Below, one piece after another: positions 42,702 to 51,305 of a stretch of 64,000 nucleotides of DNA (position 1 is the first letter of the stretch; every line of letters begins with the position of its first letter). The stretch spans positions 682,001 to 746,000 of the forward strand of contig CANMGU010000001.1 in the NCBI GenBank assembly GCA_947497455.1, written 5' to 3'. The DNA is from an uncultured Sphingomonadaceae bacterium (GTDB lineage Bacteria; Pseudomonadota; Alphaproteobacteria; Sphingomonadales; Sphingomonadaceae). A program made the translations under genes and the position numbers. The notes under the pieces were generated by a model. That model was given only the letters and a program-made list of their open reading frames with translations. It did no database searches and was not told the origin of the DNA.

Positions 42702-43232
42702 ATGGCCCTGTCTGCCGCCGCCTTGCTTAACCGTCTTCAGGCCTTTGATGGCCGGGCGGTCAGCATCTTGGGTGAGGTCGAGGCGGACTATCGGGATGAG
42801 GCGGAATACCTCGACGCAATGATCGCGCTCGCCGCGCATGATCAGGAGGTGGTGTCTAGCGGTGCGACCTGGCTGATCAAGGCGGCGCTCGAACGCGGGA
42901 CGGCGCTTTCGGCCGCGCAGAGTGAAGCCTTATGGGATGAAATTCCGGCAATCCGGTACTGGCAGGCGCAGCTGCATATCTGTCAGAGCGCAGCCTATCT
43001 CAGCTTCTCCGCCGACGGCGCAGCAACCATGGATCGCTGGCTTACACCGCTGCTCCACCATGACCGTCCCTTCCTGCGCGCCTGGTCGGTGGACGCGCTA
43101 TGCCGGATCGCTGCCCAGCATCCCGAATATGGTCATGCCGCCCGGGATGCCGCGCGCGCCGCAGCCAAGGACAGCGCTGCCTCGGTTCGCGCCCGCGTCC
43201 GCCAGCTCGGCGATCTGTTGGCCGATCTGTAA
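42702..43232 (+). CDS. HEAT-like helical repeat protein
   Basis: A 176-residue, all-helical protein without signal peptide. Segments such as VVSSGATWLIKAALERG, DRWLTPLLHHDRPFLRAWSVDALCRIAAQHPEY and ASVRARVRQLGDLLADL have the spacing of HEAT/ARM repeats, about three to four of them. Such proteins usually bind other proteins; the partner is unknown. It begins at ATG 42702, 12 bases after a CAGCGGAGTAA element that also marks other gene junctions here. Confidence 0.55.
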   Translation: MALSAAALLNRLQAFDGRAVSILGEVEADYRDEAEYLDAMIALAAHDQEVVSSGATWLIKAALERGTALSAAQSEALWDEIPAIRYWQAQLHICQSAAYLSFSADGAATMDRWLTPLLHHDRPFLRAWSVDALCRIAAQHPEYGHAARDAARAAAKDSAASVRARVRQLGDLLADL

Positions 43233-43284
43233 ATTTGCCAATATGCAGACAAGGTGGCAGGACTGCGCATGCCCACAGCCCCGT

Positions 43285-43317
43285 TCGTCATCCTGAACTT
43301 GTTTCAGGATCCATCCA
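43285..43317. repeat. short palindromic intergenic repeat
   Basis: The block starts CGTCATCCTGAACTTG and ends TTTCAGGATCCATCC. Its core ATCCTGAA and TTCAGGAT are perfect inverted arms around a short centre. From general knowledge this palindrome is a common small intergenic repeat in sphingomonads and other alphaproteobacteria. Only one copy lies in the window. It ends 15 bases before the start of the hydrolase gene. Confidence 0.6.
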
Positions 43318-43332
43318 TGAAAGCCACCATCC

Positions 43333-44232
43333 ATGACCATTGAGAACCCCGCCCCAATCACCCCACAAAGCGCAGAGCAATGGCGCAAGGACGGTCAATT
43401 TGTCGACTGGCAGGGCCACCAGATTTTCGTCCGCACCGGCGGCGATCCATCCGCGCCGCCGCTGCTCTTGCATCACGGCTTTCCGACCTCCAGCCTCGAC
43501 TGGCTGCCGCTATGGGCGGATCTGACGGCGCGTTACCGGGTGGTGGCGTTTGATTTTCTTGGCTTTGGCTTTTCCGACAAGCCGAAGCGACATCGCTATG
43601 ATCTGCAGGAACAGAGCGATCTCGCAGCCCATCTGGCCGAGACCTTATTGGGTCAGGATTTTCATCTGCTCGTCCATGATTATGGTGTCAGCCCGGGGCA
43701 GGAATTGCTCGCGCGGCAGGGCGAGGGCAAGCTGGCGTACAATTTGCTGAGCTGCGCCTTTCTCAACGGCGGCCTGCTCCCCGCGCAGCATCGCGCGCGG
43801 CCTATTCAAAAGCTGCTCACCGGACCCTTTGGCTGGCTGTTCGTGCACCTGATGACCCGGGAGCGTTTCGGCAAAAGCTTTAGCGAGGTGTTCGGCAAGG
43901 ATACGCAGCCCGGTGCAGCGGAACTCGACGCCTATTGGGCCGTCATCTGCACCAACGGCGGTCACCGTCTGCAACACAAGCTGCTCCACTATATCGCCGA
44001 CCGCCGCACCCACGGCCCCCGCTGGGAGGCCCAGCTGACCCACTCGCCATGCCCGATCGCGCTGATTAACGGCACGCAAGACCCGGTCTCCGGCGGGCAT
44101 CTGGTCGACGCGGTCGCGGTGCTGAACCCGGAGGTTCTGGCGTGGCGGTTGGACCATCTTGGGCATTATCCGCAGACCGAAGGGGCAGCGGATGTGATGG
44201 CGGCTTATGCGGAGTTTCGGGGTGGGTTGTGA
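43333..44232 (+). CDS. alpha/beta hydrolase, MEST-like
   Basis: A 299-residue alpha/beta hydrolase. HHGFPTSSLDWLPLWADL forms the oxyanion region, VVAFDFLGFGFSDKPKRHRYDLQEQSDL is the usual N-terminal core, and LLVHDYGVSPGQELLAR replaces the GxSxG elbow with an HDYG element as in the MEST/PEG1 branch and epoxide-hydrolase relatives. The acid is probably in LINGTQDPVSGGHLVDA and the histidine in LDHLGHYPQTEGA. The substrate is unknown. Confidence 0.78.
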   Translation: MTIENPAPITPQSAEQWRKDGQFVDWQGHQIFVRTGGDPSAPPLLLHHGFPTSSLDWLPLWADLTARYRVVAFDFLGFGFSDKPKRHRYDLQEQSDLAAHLAETLLGQDFHLLVHDYGVSPGQELLARQGEGKLAYNLLSCAFLNGGLLPAQHRARPIQKLLTGPFGWLFVHLMTRERFGKSFSEVFGKDTQPGAAELDAYWAVICTNGGHRLQHKLLHYIADRRTHGPRWEAQLTHSPCPIALINGTQDPVSGGHLVDAVAVLNPEVLAWRLDHLGHYPQTEGAADVMAAYAEFRGGL

Positions 44233-44293
44233 TGGTTGGGGGAACAGTTTGAGGGATTAGCCAAATCGAGCTGGCCGTCATTCAAAACTAATA

Positions 44294-45481
44294 TCACCAA
44301 TCTGGCCACCCTTCAGGTGGAGAAAAAGATGATTCCACATCTTTTTCTCTCACGTAACCCGATAGCCAAGGGCCACCTTTTTTTATGTGAGAGGCTATCC
44401 AAAAGTGTTCGTTGTCCTGATCCAGAGATGGAACCAAAGACATTCCGCAAAAAAATGTAACTTCAGTCGGCACATCTTGGCTCTTGGCATCAACTGATGC
44501 TTTATCGTAGATTCGCCAGTTATTTGACTTCATTGTCAGGAAAGCAAAATTATTTTGATGTGAGATATAACGGCTCGTTGACCGGCGATTTTGGATCTTG
44601 AGAAGGATTTCAACTGCGGCATCCAAGACATATCTGGCATTTTCGATCTGGTGTGGGTCATTTAGTGTCGATATGTCTTTTTCGACTATCCAAGAGCTAT
44701 CTTCGAACTGATACACTCTCGGAGTTAAGCGCCACACATTCCAAAAAGCTTGCGGATCAATCCCTTCTTCAAGAAGCTTGCTGTTTTGTTTATTGTGATC
44801 GAGTACTATGTAATCAAAAGGTGTTTTGACGTGATCCTCAATGTACTTGTTCGAGCGTGCATATGCTGGCGCATTGCTGATAGACCAAGGGCTCAATATG
44901 CCTTTGTGTAACGAATTCTCAGGATCAGAAAATTTCTTGATATCAGATGATTTCTCAAACTCGAGATACATTGCTTTTCGAACACTTGCTAAACAACCAA
45001 AGTAATCTTCTTTCTGGTATTCATTTAAAGCAAGATAGAGAACACTTTGTATCTCATCTTTTTCGATTAAGCCAATCAGATCTATTTCGTCAAAACTTCG
45101 ATCAAAAACTATTTTTGAAGCCCTTTCAATGAATTCCTCAATGTCTCTAAAAAATCGAACTGTTTGTTCGCGATCGGGAAGAACTAAATGATGTTTTGCG
45201 GCAACGCGGATTTTGTTGAATCTAACTAGAACAGACCTTTTGGGAAGCTGCTCTTCAGAGAGTTTGGTATCGATCGCATCCAGATACCCTTCAAACGATG
45301 TTTTATTTTTGATCTGTGCATCAATAGTATCGATGATAGACAACAGAAATGTCTCAAGAGCTTCGTGAAGTAGATTGATTGCGGCTAGTGTGGAGGTTTC
45401 GTTGAGAAATCGTATTTCTCCGCGGGCAAGATGTAAATAGTATCGGGCTAGAACAATCTGTCGAACAACTTTTTCATCCAT
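44294..45481 (-). CDS. unknown protein with HEPN-like N-terminal domain
   Basis: A 395-residue protein with no recognised family. The first 125 residues are helical (LARYYLHLARGEIRFLNETSTLAAINLLHEALETFLLSI) and contain FNKIRVAAKHHLVLP, where R92 and H97 make an Rx4H motif in the place expected for HEPN domains. The remaining 270 residues are mixed alpha-beta and unassigned. The gene is visibly AT-rich against its flanks and lies 33 bases after the gene at 45515, so the two form an operon. A role in defence or stress RNA cleavage is inference from the motif and the genomic context. Confidence 0.6.
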   Translation of the reverse strand: MDEKVVRQIVLARYYLHLARGEIRFLNETSTLAAINLLHEALETFLLSIIDTIDAQIKNKTSFEGYLDAIDTKLSEEQLPKRSVLVRFNKIRVAAKHHLVLPDREQTVRFFRDIEEFIERASKIVFDRSFDEIDLIGLIEKDEIQSVLYLALNEYQKEDYFGCLASVRKAMYLEFEKSSDIKKFSDPENSLHKGILSPWSISNAPAYARSNKYIEDHVKTPFDYIVLDHNKQNSKLLEEGIDPQAFWNVWRLTPRVYQFEDSSWIVEKDISTLNDPHQIENARYVLDAAVEILLKIQNRRSTSRYISHQNNFAFLTMKSNNWRIYDKASVDAKSQDVPTEVTFFCGMSLVPSLDQDNEHFWIASHIKKGGPWLSGYVREKDVESSFSPPEGWPDW

Positions 45482-45514
45482 TTTTCAGCTACCTATTTAT
45501 GGGCCGTTTTGCAC

Positions 45515-46039
45515 CTAGTTAGACTGATTATATAAACGATGCGAATTGAATGAAATAGTCATAACACGAGTATATAGTTTTGCGAGGCGTTGATTTACTT
45601 CATTTAGTTCGTCGATTGTCATCGAGTAAGTACCCCTTTTTACACCGTAGCGTTCCGTTAGATCAGGTCTAATCCAATGGAGTTCGAGCCGCTCAGGATC
45701 ATTTTGACCATAAGGCCAGAAAGAATGTACAAGATGGTTTCTGTGCTTTAACAATGAGATGGCTTCGGTAACAGCACGGTCAATTTTTGCGATTTGTTCT
45801 TGATTGTTTTTGTATCCATTGGCGAGCAACTTGCGCCAGTGTTTCACAATGTCTCTGCCGGCGGTAGGAAATGATTCCTTGCCGACGATGTCGGAACTAA
45901 ACGGCTGTGTACGTAAGGCCCAGATATCGTTTATCATTAAACCTTCTGTACGCGCCCACCATGAAAGAATGGTCCCTGTTAAGTGGATAAATTTGGGATT
46001 CGTTCCACCCGGAAATATGCCTATACTTCGATCTCTCAT
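45515..46039 (-). CDS. unknown protein with HEPN RNxxxH motif
   Basis: A 174-residue helical protein. Between two long helices it carries LLKHRNHLVHSFWPYG, where R100-N101 and H105 form the canonical RNxxxH motif of HEPN ribonucleases. Upstream helices (FIHLTGTILSWWARTEGLMINDIWAL, IVKHWRKLLANGY) and the downstream one (DELNEVNQRLAKLYTRVM) suit the four-helix HEPN fold. It starts at ATG 46039, is AT-rich, and is the first gene of a two-gene operon. Related domains act in toxin-antitoxin and abortive-infection systems; its own role is unknown. Confidence 0.65.
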   Translation of the reverse strand: MRDRSIGIFPGGTNPKFIHLTGTILSWWARTEGLMINDIWALRTQPFSSDIVGKESFPTAGRDIVKHWRKLLANGYKNNQEQIAKIDRAVTEAISLLKHRNHLVHSFWPYGQNDPERLELHWIRPDLTERYGVKRGTYSMTIDELNEVNQRLAKLYTRVMTISFNSHRLYNQSN

Positions 46040-46180
46040 TAATCGAGGCTAAACTGTGATCGCCTGGCGATCTACAAAATACTTGCAGAAAATTAGAATT
46101 GTTGTGAATAAATACCTTAATTACTGTGACAGTTTACTAAGCACACATAACTCTAAGACAATCAGCAAAACCCACCACCC

Positions 46181-46723
46181 TCAACTCTGATCCGTAACCC
46201 TTACCAGGCTCCAGTCATAGCCAAGCTCTTTCACCCGCGCCTCAATCAGCGCGCGCACCTGCGTATCGGGCTGCGCCTGACGCGTGAGCATCCACAGGTA
46301 ACGCCCGCTGGGTTCGCCGACAATCGCCCAGCTATAGTCTTCTGCCCGGTCCAGCACCCAGTAATCGCCGTAAAAGGGGCCGAAGAAGGAGACTTTCAGC
46401 TTCGCATTTTGGCTGTCTTCGACGATTTTCGCCTTGCCATTGGCGGTGGTGGTCTTGCCCTCTTTCGTGCAGCTGTTGATGACCTTGATCTTGCCGTCTT
46501 TACGCATGGAGTAGTCGGCGGTCACGCCGTCGCAGCCTTTTTGAAACGGCGCTTCATAGCGCGCCATTTCAAACCATTTGCCGAGATAGCGATCCAGTTC
46601 CACCGCCTTGGCGGGCTCTGGCACCGCGTTGTTGCCGACGGGTCCGGGCTTGCCAGCGCAGGCGCTGATCAGGGCAAAGGGTAACAGGCTGAGCGCGAGC
46701 TTTTGGGTGGCCGATAATGTCAT
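46181..46723 (-). CDS. outer-membrane lipocalin (Blc-like)
   Basis: A 180-residue lipoprotein. The signal ends LPFALISAC, a lipobox. The lipocalin signature LDRYLGKWFEMARYEAPFQKGCDGVTADYSM opens the barrel, and the strands YYWVL-like (FYGDYWVLDRAEDYSWAIVGEPSGRYLWMLTR) give the second and third conserved blocks. Bacterial Blc binds lysophospholipids at the outer membrane. The start is ATG 46723; an in-frame ATG four codons earlier is also possible. Confidence 0.87.
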   Translation of the reverse strand: MTLSATQKLALSLLPFALISACAGKPGPVGNNAVPEPAKAVELDRYLGKWFEMARYEAPFQKGCDGVTADYSMRKDGKIKVINSCTKEGKTTTANGKAKIVEDSQNAKLKVSFFGPFYGDYWVLDRAEDYSWAIVGEPSGRYLWMLTRQAQPDTQVRALIEARVKELGYDWSLVRVTDQS

Positions 46724-46838
46724 AATGGTCTCCATAGCGATGCAGCATAGCTAGCCCGGAGTGAGCCCATTATGAATATGGGTTTTGGTGCATATTATTC
46801 CATGATATGCTCGCGCCAAATCAGCAAGAGGTAACGCC

Positions 46839-47294
46839 ATGAACCTGCTCGAAAACCCCGCCCTCAAATGGGTCCACTTCACCGACGCGGAAAGCCGCTT
46901 CGATTACCCCATCGACTATCACGGTGCGGTGCTGTCCGTTCGCGATGATGGCCATATTGATCTGCTCTACCGCTGGGAGCCAGAAGCTTATTGCCATTTC
47001 CACCGCCATGTCTGCGCGACCACCTCGACGGTGCTGGCGGGGGAGTTGCATGTGGTGGATTATGAAAACGGCGTGGCGGGGGAGAAGCGGATTCGTGCCG
47101 CTGGCGACTATGCCGCGAAGGATCCGGGCGATGTCCATATGGAATATGGTGGGCCGGATGGTGCGCTGGTGCTGTTCAATCTCTATGCGCCCGATGGCCG
47201 GCTGGCCGATTTTCTGGGGCCGGATGGCGAGACGCTGACCACCATCACGCTGGAGGATATGACCACCGGGCGGATTGCCCAGCAGGCGGCCTAG
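46839..47294 (+). CDS. cupin-fold protein
   Basis: A 151-residue single-cupin protein. The metal-binding first motif is seen as AYCHFHRHVCATTSTVLAGELHV (H53, H55, H57 available as ligands) and the second as DPGDVHMEYGG with H100. The arrangement resembles the ChrR/acetylacetone-dioxygenase-like cupins. No function can be given. It stands between lipocalin and a GGDEF protein and is divergent from the first. Confidence 0.7.
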   Translation: MNLLENPALKWVHFTDAESRFDYPIDYHGAVLSVRDDGHIDLLYRWEPEAYCHFHRHVCATTSTVLAGELHVVDYENGVAGEKRIRAAGDYAAKDPGDVHMEYGGPDGALVLFNLYAPDGRLADFLGPDGETLTTITLEDMTTGRIAQQAA

Positions 47295-47322
47295 ATTGCG
47301 GGCGGCTTAAGAGTAAGAGGGC

Positions 47323-48552
47323 TTAAGCGGCGCGCGGTACGCGAAGGGCTTTTCCGCCGTCATCTTGCGCGCAGACAACGCGGTTTCGACCCTGTTCCTT
47401 GGCGTCGTACATGGCGCGGTCGGCGCTTTTGAATATGGTCGAAAAGGCACTGGCCGGCCCATGCGCTACTCCCAGCGAGCCGGTTACGCGGAGCCGTGCA
47501 GGCCAGTCCTTGCGGGTCACGCCTGCTACCATGCTGCGCAGCTTCTCGGCGATATCAGCCGCATCCGCCAAGCCGTCGGGCAGCGCGATGATAAACTCCT
47601 CGCCGCCCCAGCGGGCTGCCAGGGCATCGGGTGTGGCGGCGTCGAGAGTGTTGCTGATGCAGGTGCTGACGGCAGCAATTACTTCGTCGCCCTGGCCATG
47701 GCCATAGCTGTCATTAATCTGCTTGAAATGGTCGATGTCGAGCAGGATCAGGGCGGTCGGCATGTCGCCCAGTTCCGCGATGCTCTCCTGCAAGGCGGAG
47801 CGGTTCAATAATCCCGTCAGACCGTCATGGCGGGACAGCCACGACGTGCGGCGCAGCTCTTCCGCCAACCGGTGGCCCAGCCGTTCCGCCTCGATACCGT
47901 CGCGGCAGCTTTTATGCGCCTGGAAATTGACCGCTTTGGCCACAATGAACAGCGCGACGCTCATGAAAATGAGCGCCAATTGGGCAAAGCTGCTGAAATC
48001 TTTGTCAAACAACAATATGCCCGCAGCACCCGCAGCGGAGAACCCGCCGAGCAGTGGAAAAGCAATGCCAGCAATCGGAGCGGCAAGCAGGACGGAGACG
48101 ACCATCGTCACCAATATCGTGACCCAAGTGGTCAGCACGGCATCCGATCCGCCGATGAGGGTTCCGACGTCGAGCATCATTGCAGCCCATATGATTCCGC
48201 TGGATGCCTCGGCCATCATCCACAGATTTTTGCGTATCGTTGTGCGTTTGCCGGCCTCGATGGCGCGCCGCAGCCATTGCGATGTGACTGTTATGAGCAG
48301 CTGTGTGAGTATCTGCAGGCCCAGAAATATCCACAAGGCACGGTTGTCGGTCTGGCTGGCTATCCATCCGATCACTCCGACCGGGATGATCACGCTAAGC
48401 TGTCCAGCAATCCGCCGCTCCAACCCGTCGATTAGCAACTTGCCTGCGACTTCCTGATTGGCGATGGCGGCAAGGTCCGGTGACACGGTATTGCTTCCCT
48501 GATGCTCGGCTTCGACCATTTCATTCCCCACAAACGAATTGCGATCCTGCAT
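47323..48552 (-). CDS. membrane diguanylate cyclase (GGDEF)
   Basis: A 409-residue protein. About six hydrophobic segments (residues 50-225) form an unassigned MASE-like sensor. The GGDEF domain has SRHDGLTGLLNRSAL, ILLDIDHFKQINDSYGHGQGDEVI, and the active-site ARWGGEEFIIALP, so cyclase activity is expected. The inhibitory RxxD I-site normally five residues before GGEEF is absent (the region reads TPDALAARWGG). The start at ATG 48552 is preferred over one 97 codons upstream, which lies in unrelated sequence. It opposes the EAL enzyme at 37333 in cyclic-di-GMP balance. Confidence 0.85.
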   Translation of the reverse strand: MQDRNSFVGNEMVEAEHQGSNTVSPDLAAIANQEVAGKLLIDGLERRIAGQLSVIIPVGVIGWIASQTDNRALWIFLGLQILTQLLITVTSQWLRRAIEAGKRTTIRKNLWMMAEASSGIIWAAMMLDVGTLIGGSDAVLTTWVTILVTMVVSVLLAAPIAGIAFPLLGGFSAAGAAGILLFDKDFSSFAQLALIFMSVALFIVAKAVNFQAHKSCRDGIEAERLGHRLAEELRRTSWLSRHDGLTGLLNRSALQESIAELGDMPTALILLDIDHFKQINDSYGHGQGDEVIAAVSTCISNTLDAATPDALAARWGGEEFIIALPDGLADAADIAEKLRSMVAGVTRKDWPARLRVTGSLGVAHGPASAFSTIFKSADRAMYDAKEQGRNRVVCAQDDGGKALRVPRAA

Positions 48553-48687
48553 ATGCGATTTTGGATAACAGACTGTTAATGGACGGAAAAAATGGACCCG
48601 AAACGCAGAGGAAGGGGCAAGTGGTTCCGCGCGACGAGCGGCCGAAGACGCTTTCCTATCACCGTCGATATTTGCTAGGGTCCAGCC

Positions 48688-49605
48688 ATGACCCAGATAT
48701 CTGACACCCCACTCATCATCGAAGTTTCGCTCAACGGATCGGTTAAGCCGGAGCAAAATCCCAATGTCCCCTATGAGGATGACGACATTGTCGCGCAGGC
48801 GGTCGAGTGCATGGAGGTGGGCGCTGCGCTGGTCCACAATCATACACGCGATCCGGTCTTTGGCGGCACCGGCGTAATGGACGTGGAAGATTATGCGCGG
48901 CCCTGGCGCAAGCTGTTAAAGCAACGCCCCGATGCGATCCTCACCCCGACCATGCCGGGCAAAGAGGGCGTAGCGGTGGCGGATCGCTATGCGCATATCA
49001 CGGCGATGGCGGAGGAAGGGTTGATCGCGCAAGGCCTTTGTGATCCGGGCAGTTTCAATGTCTCGGTTCCCGGTGAAGATGGGGCCTTTGCGCCGACCAA
49101 TCTGGTCTATCGCAACGACATGCAGGACAGCTATTACTATGTCGAAGCGTGCCGGCGGTTGAAGCTCGGGATGAGCATCTCGATCTTTGAGCCTGGCTTC
49201 GTCAAGTATATCATGTCGCTGCACCGAGCGGGAAAGTTGCCGCCCGGCGGGATTATGAAATTCTATTTCGGTGCCGATGATCAGCCTTTTGGATTGCCGC
49301 CGACGGCCACCGCACTGGATGCCTATCTGGAGATGATCACGGGCAGCGGTCTGCCCTGGCTGGTCTCGAGCTTTGGCGATGATTGTGTCGGCTGCGGTCT
49401 GGCGGAAGCGGCCATCATCCGTGGCGGTCATGTACAGGTCGGTATCGAACCTTATGGCGGTCCGCGCCAACCAAAAAATGTCGATCTGGTGAGCGAAGTC
49501 GTCGAGCTAGCTGGGCGACTCGGTCGTCCGATTGCGACACCGGAGCAGGCGGCAAAGATCATGAATCTGCCAACCTACCCGGCGCCATATGCGGCGGCAT
49601 CATGA
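48688..49605 (+). CDS. BKACE-family beta-keto acid cleavage enzyme (DUF849)
   Basis: A 305-residue zinc TIM-barrel enzyme. Members condense a beta-keto acid with acetyl-CoA and split it into a CoA ester and acetoacetate; the founding one is 3-keto-5-aminohexanoate cleavage enzyme. Zinc ligands are visible in GAALVHNHTRDP, and the acidic residues in the end GGHVQVGIEPYGGPRQPKN. EVSLNGSVKPEQNPNVPY opens the barrel. The amino-hexanoate substrate is only one of many. A racemase-like gene follows after 46 bases and may share the pathway. Confidence 0.85.
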   Translation: MTQISDTPLIIEVSLNGSVKPEQNPNVPYEDDDIVAQAVECMEVGAALVHNHTRDPVFGGTGVMDVEDYARPWRKLLKQRPDAILTPTMPGKEGVAVADRYAHITAMAEEGLIAQGLCDPGSFNVSVPGEDGAFAPTNLVYRNDMQDSYYYVEACRRLKLGMSISIFEPGFVKYIMSLHRAGKLPPGGIMKFYFGADDQPFGLPPTATALDAYLEMITGSGLPWLVSSFGDDCVGCGLAEAAIIRGGHVQVGIEPYGGPRQPKNVDLVSEVVELAGRLGRPIATPEQAAKIMNLPTYPAPYAAAS

Positions 49606-49651
49606 CTGTGCCAGGACGCTTCGGCATAATCCAGATATTGGAGTAACCGCA

Positions 49652-50383
49652 ATGAACGAACCCCTCCATATCGGTATACTCGCCCATAGTGCGGAGGGTG
49701 CGACGCTATCTTACCGGACAGTGTGGCAAGAGGGTATTCGTAAGCTGGGTGCGCATGAGCATCCGCGGATTACGATGAGCGGAGGGGCGATGGCACCAAC
49801 GCTCGATCTTTGGGAGCGCGGTGATTTGGCAGCGCTTAGGCAGATTTTCTGGGAAGATGCTGAACGTTTGGCGGCTGCGGGCGCGGATTTCTTCATTCTG
49901 CCGGACAATACCGCGCATATTGCGCTGGAACAGCCGGGTCCCGATTTTCCCATTCCCTGCCTGCATATAGCAGAAGTCGTTGCGGCGCAGGCCGAGACCG
50001 ATGGGTGGCGACACATCGGCGTGCTCGGCACCAATTGGACGATGGAAGGTCCAGTATACAAGGAAGCGCTGGCCCGCCGCTCGCTGGAGCGCTCTATCCC
50101 GGCGGTAGAGGATCGGGAGATCATCCATAACGCGATTTTTGACGAACTGTGTCTCGGGGATTTCCGCGCAGAAACCCGAGCGGAATTTATCCGCGTCATC
50201 AATGATCTGCAAAGCGGAGGTTGCGACGCCGTTGCGCTGGTCTGCACGGAGATCCCGTTGCTGATCACGGAGCAGATGTCGCCGCTGCCGATATTGGACA
50301 GTACGCGGCTGCAAGCAAAGGCAGCTGTGGCTGTTGCGCTTGGTGAAACAGCGAAGCCCGTCTGGCTGGGCGGAGCGGTTTAA
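49652..50383 (+). CDS. aspartate/glutamate racemase family protein
   Basis: A 243-residue protein. The fold is supported by IGILAHSAEGATLSYRTV, GADFFILPDNTAHIALEQ, the middle HIGVLGTNWTMEGPVYKEAL and ALVCTEIPLLIT. The second catalytic cysteine is C198 in CTEIP, but the first is replaced by aspartate (D85 in LPDNTAH). Two-base racemisation by paired cysteines is therefore unlikely; a YgeA-like or decarboxylase-like activity is possible. The start is ATG 49652 after GGAGTAACC. Adjacent to the BKACE gene. Confidence 0.8.
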   Translation: MNEPLHIGILAHSAEGATLSYRTVWQEGIRKLGAHEHPRITMSGGAMAPTLDLWERGDLAALRQIFWEDAERLAAAGADFFILPDNTAHIALEQPGPDFPIPCLHIAEVVAAQAETDGWRHIGVLGTNWTMEGPVYKEALARRSLERSIPAVEDREIIHNAIFDELCLGDFRAETRAEFIRVINDLQSGGCDAVALVCTEIPLLITEQMSPLPILDSTRLQAKAAVAVALGETAKPVWLGGAV

Positions 50384-50430
50384 GGTTTATTGATGCACCA
50401 CTCTCAATGCCAAAATTGTCGAGCTGTTGA

Positions 50431-50886
50431 CTAGCGCTTCAATATGTCGGCGACATAGGATTTTGCGATCGCCTGTTGCTCAGTGCTCAGCCCATGGCCG
50501 TTTCGCAAAGATCTTTTGAGCAACGGCAGAGCTGCATCATCCTTTCCTGCAAGATAGTGGCTCGCGCCTGCCATATAATAGGTCAATTTGCTTGGGCTTG
50601 GTTCGGTTATCCGATGCGGCGCATCAAGATAATCATCGAAAAGAGCTGATGCCTGTGTGAAATTCTTTGCTTTCAAGTTCTCAACAGCCGCTTGGTAGGT
50701 GCTGGCTTGATTGCCGTTCGTTGATTTGTTGTGCAAAGACCGACTAAGTGAAACATTATAGCTATCAGCATTGTTTAACAGCGTCTCAGTGTAAGTCGGA
50801 GCGGAACCGGAAGCAAAATTCTGTGCGATGGCGGCGGAACTGGTCAAAAGCATTCCAGTTGCAACTGCAGCAGATAGATGTTTCAT
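50431..50886 (-). CDS. exported TPR-like protein
   Basis: A 151-residue protein. The signal peptide MKHLSAAVATGMLLTSSAAIAQ ends at about 22. The body looks like two to three tetratricopeptide-type helical pairs (TYQAAVENLKAKNFTQASALFDDYLDA, LTYYMAGASHYLAGKDDAALPLLKRSLRNG). The start is ATG 50886; an upstream in-frame ATG at 50976 would put 30 polar residues before the signal. The promoter region carries a palindrome shared with the DUF2975 gene upstream. Confidence 0.7.
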   Translation of the reverse strand: MKHLSAAVATGMLLTSSAAIAQNFASGSAPTYTETLLNNADSYNVSLSRSLHNKSTNGNQASTYQAAVENLKAKNFTQASALFDDYLDAPHRITEPSPSKLTYYMAGASHYLAGKDDAALPLLKRSLRNGHGLSTEQQAIAKSYVADILKR

Positions 50887-50905
50887 AGTGACTCCCCTGG
50901 ATTTG

Positions 50906-50926
50906 TTGTAAAACAATTTATTGTTT
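50906..50926. promoter_or_regulatory. candidate operator upstream of TPR-like gene
   Basis: TTGTAAAACAAT (50906-50917) is identical to a segment at 51887-51898. It overlaps AAACAATTTATTGTTT (50911-50926), a 16-base palindrome with seven-base arms. The site lies 20-40 bases before ATG 50886, as an operator for the XRE protein encoded next door would. Function is inferred. Confidence 0.55.
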
Positions 50927-51080
50927 CTTTTTATTGCAGATTTGGAAATGAATACATCATTAATCTCAATCTCCATTATAATTATTGACGGATAATTGCG
51001 ATGTATACTCTAGATATAGTCATTGTAGACTGAAAACCCGTTTTGGGCGGAAAAGCGGCGATAAGATCACATCTTTCTTA

Positions 51081-51305
51081 TCATTCTGCACCATCAGAAA
51101 CTGTGGGCACATAACGCAGCAAATCACCGGGTGTACAATCGAGATATTCACAGATTTTGGCAAGTGTTTCAAACCGAATGCCTTTGACCTTTCCCGATTT
51201 TAGCAGTGAGAGATTGGCGTCCGTAATGCCAACATGAGCCGCAAGGTCCTTGGATTTAACTTTGCGGATGGCAAGCATCACATCAAGGGTTACTTCAATG
51301 GTCAT
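51081..51305 (-). CDS. XRE-family helix-turn-helix protein
   Basis: A 74-residue Cro/CI-type DNA-binding protein: MLAIRKVKSKDLAAHVGITDANLSLLKSGKVKGIRFETLAKICEYLDCTPGDLLRYV, with the HTH at about 20-40. It has no further domain. Its ATG overlaps the stop of the DUF2975 gene, an association known for this HTH/DUF2975 pair across bacteria. The palindromes at 50906 and 51886 are likely operators. Confidence 0.85.
   Translation of the reverse strand: MTIEVTLDVMLAIRKVKSKDLAAHVGITDANLSLLKSGKVKGIRFETLAKICEYLDCTPGDLLRYVPTVSDGAE

Noticed and set aside
44233..46180. Direct or inverted repeats flanking the HEPN islet as insertion marks
   Set aside because: I looked at both borders for target duplications; only loose GTGGGTT-like similarity is visible, not enough to claim an element.
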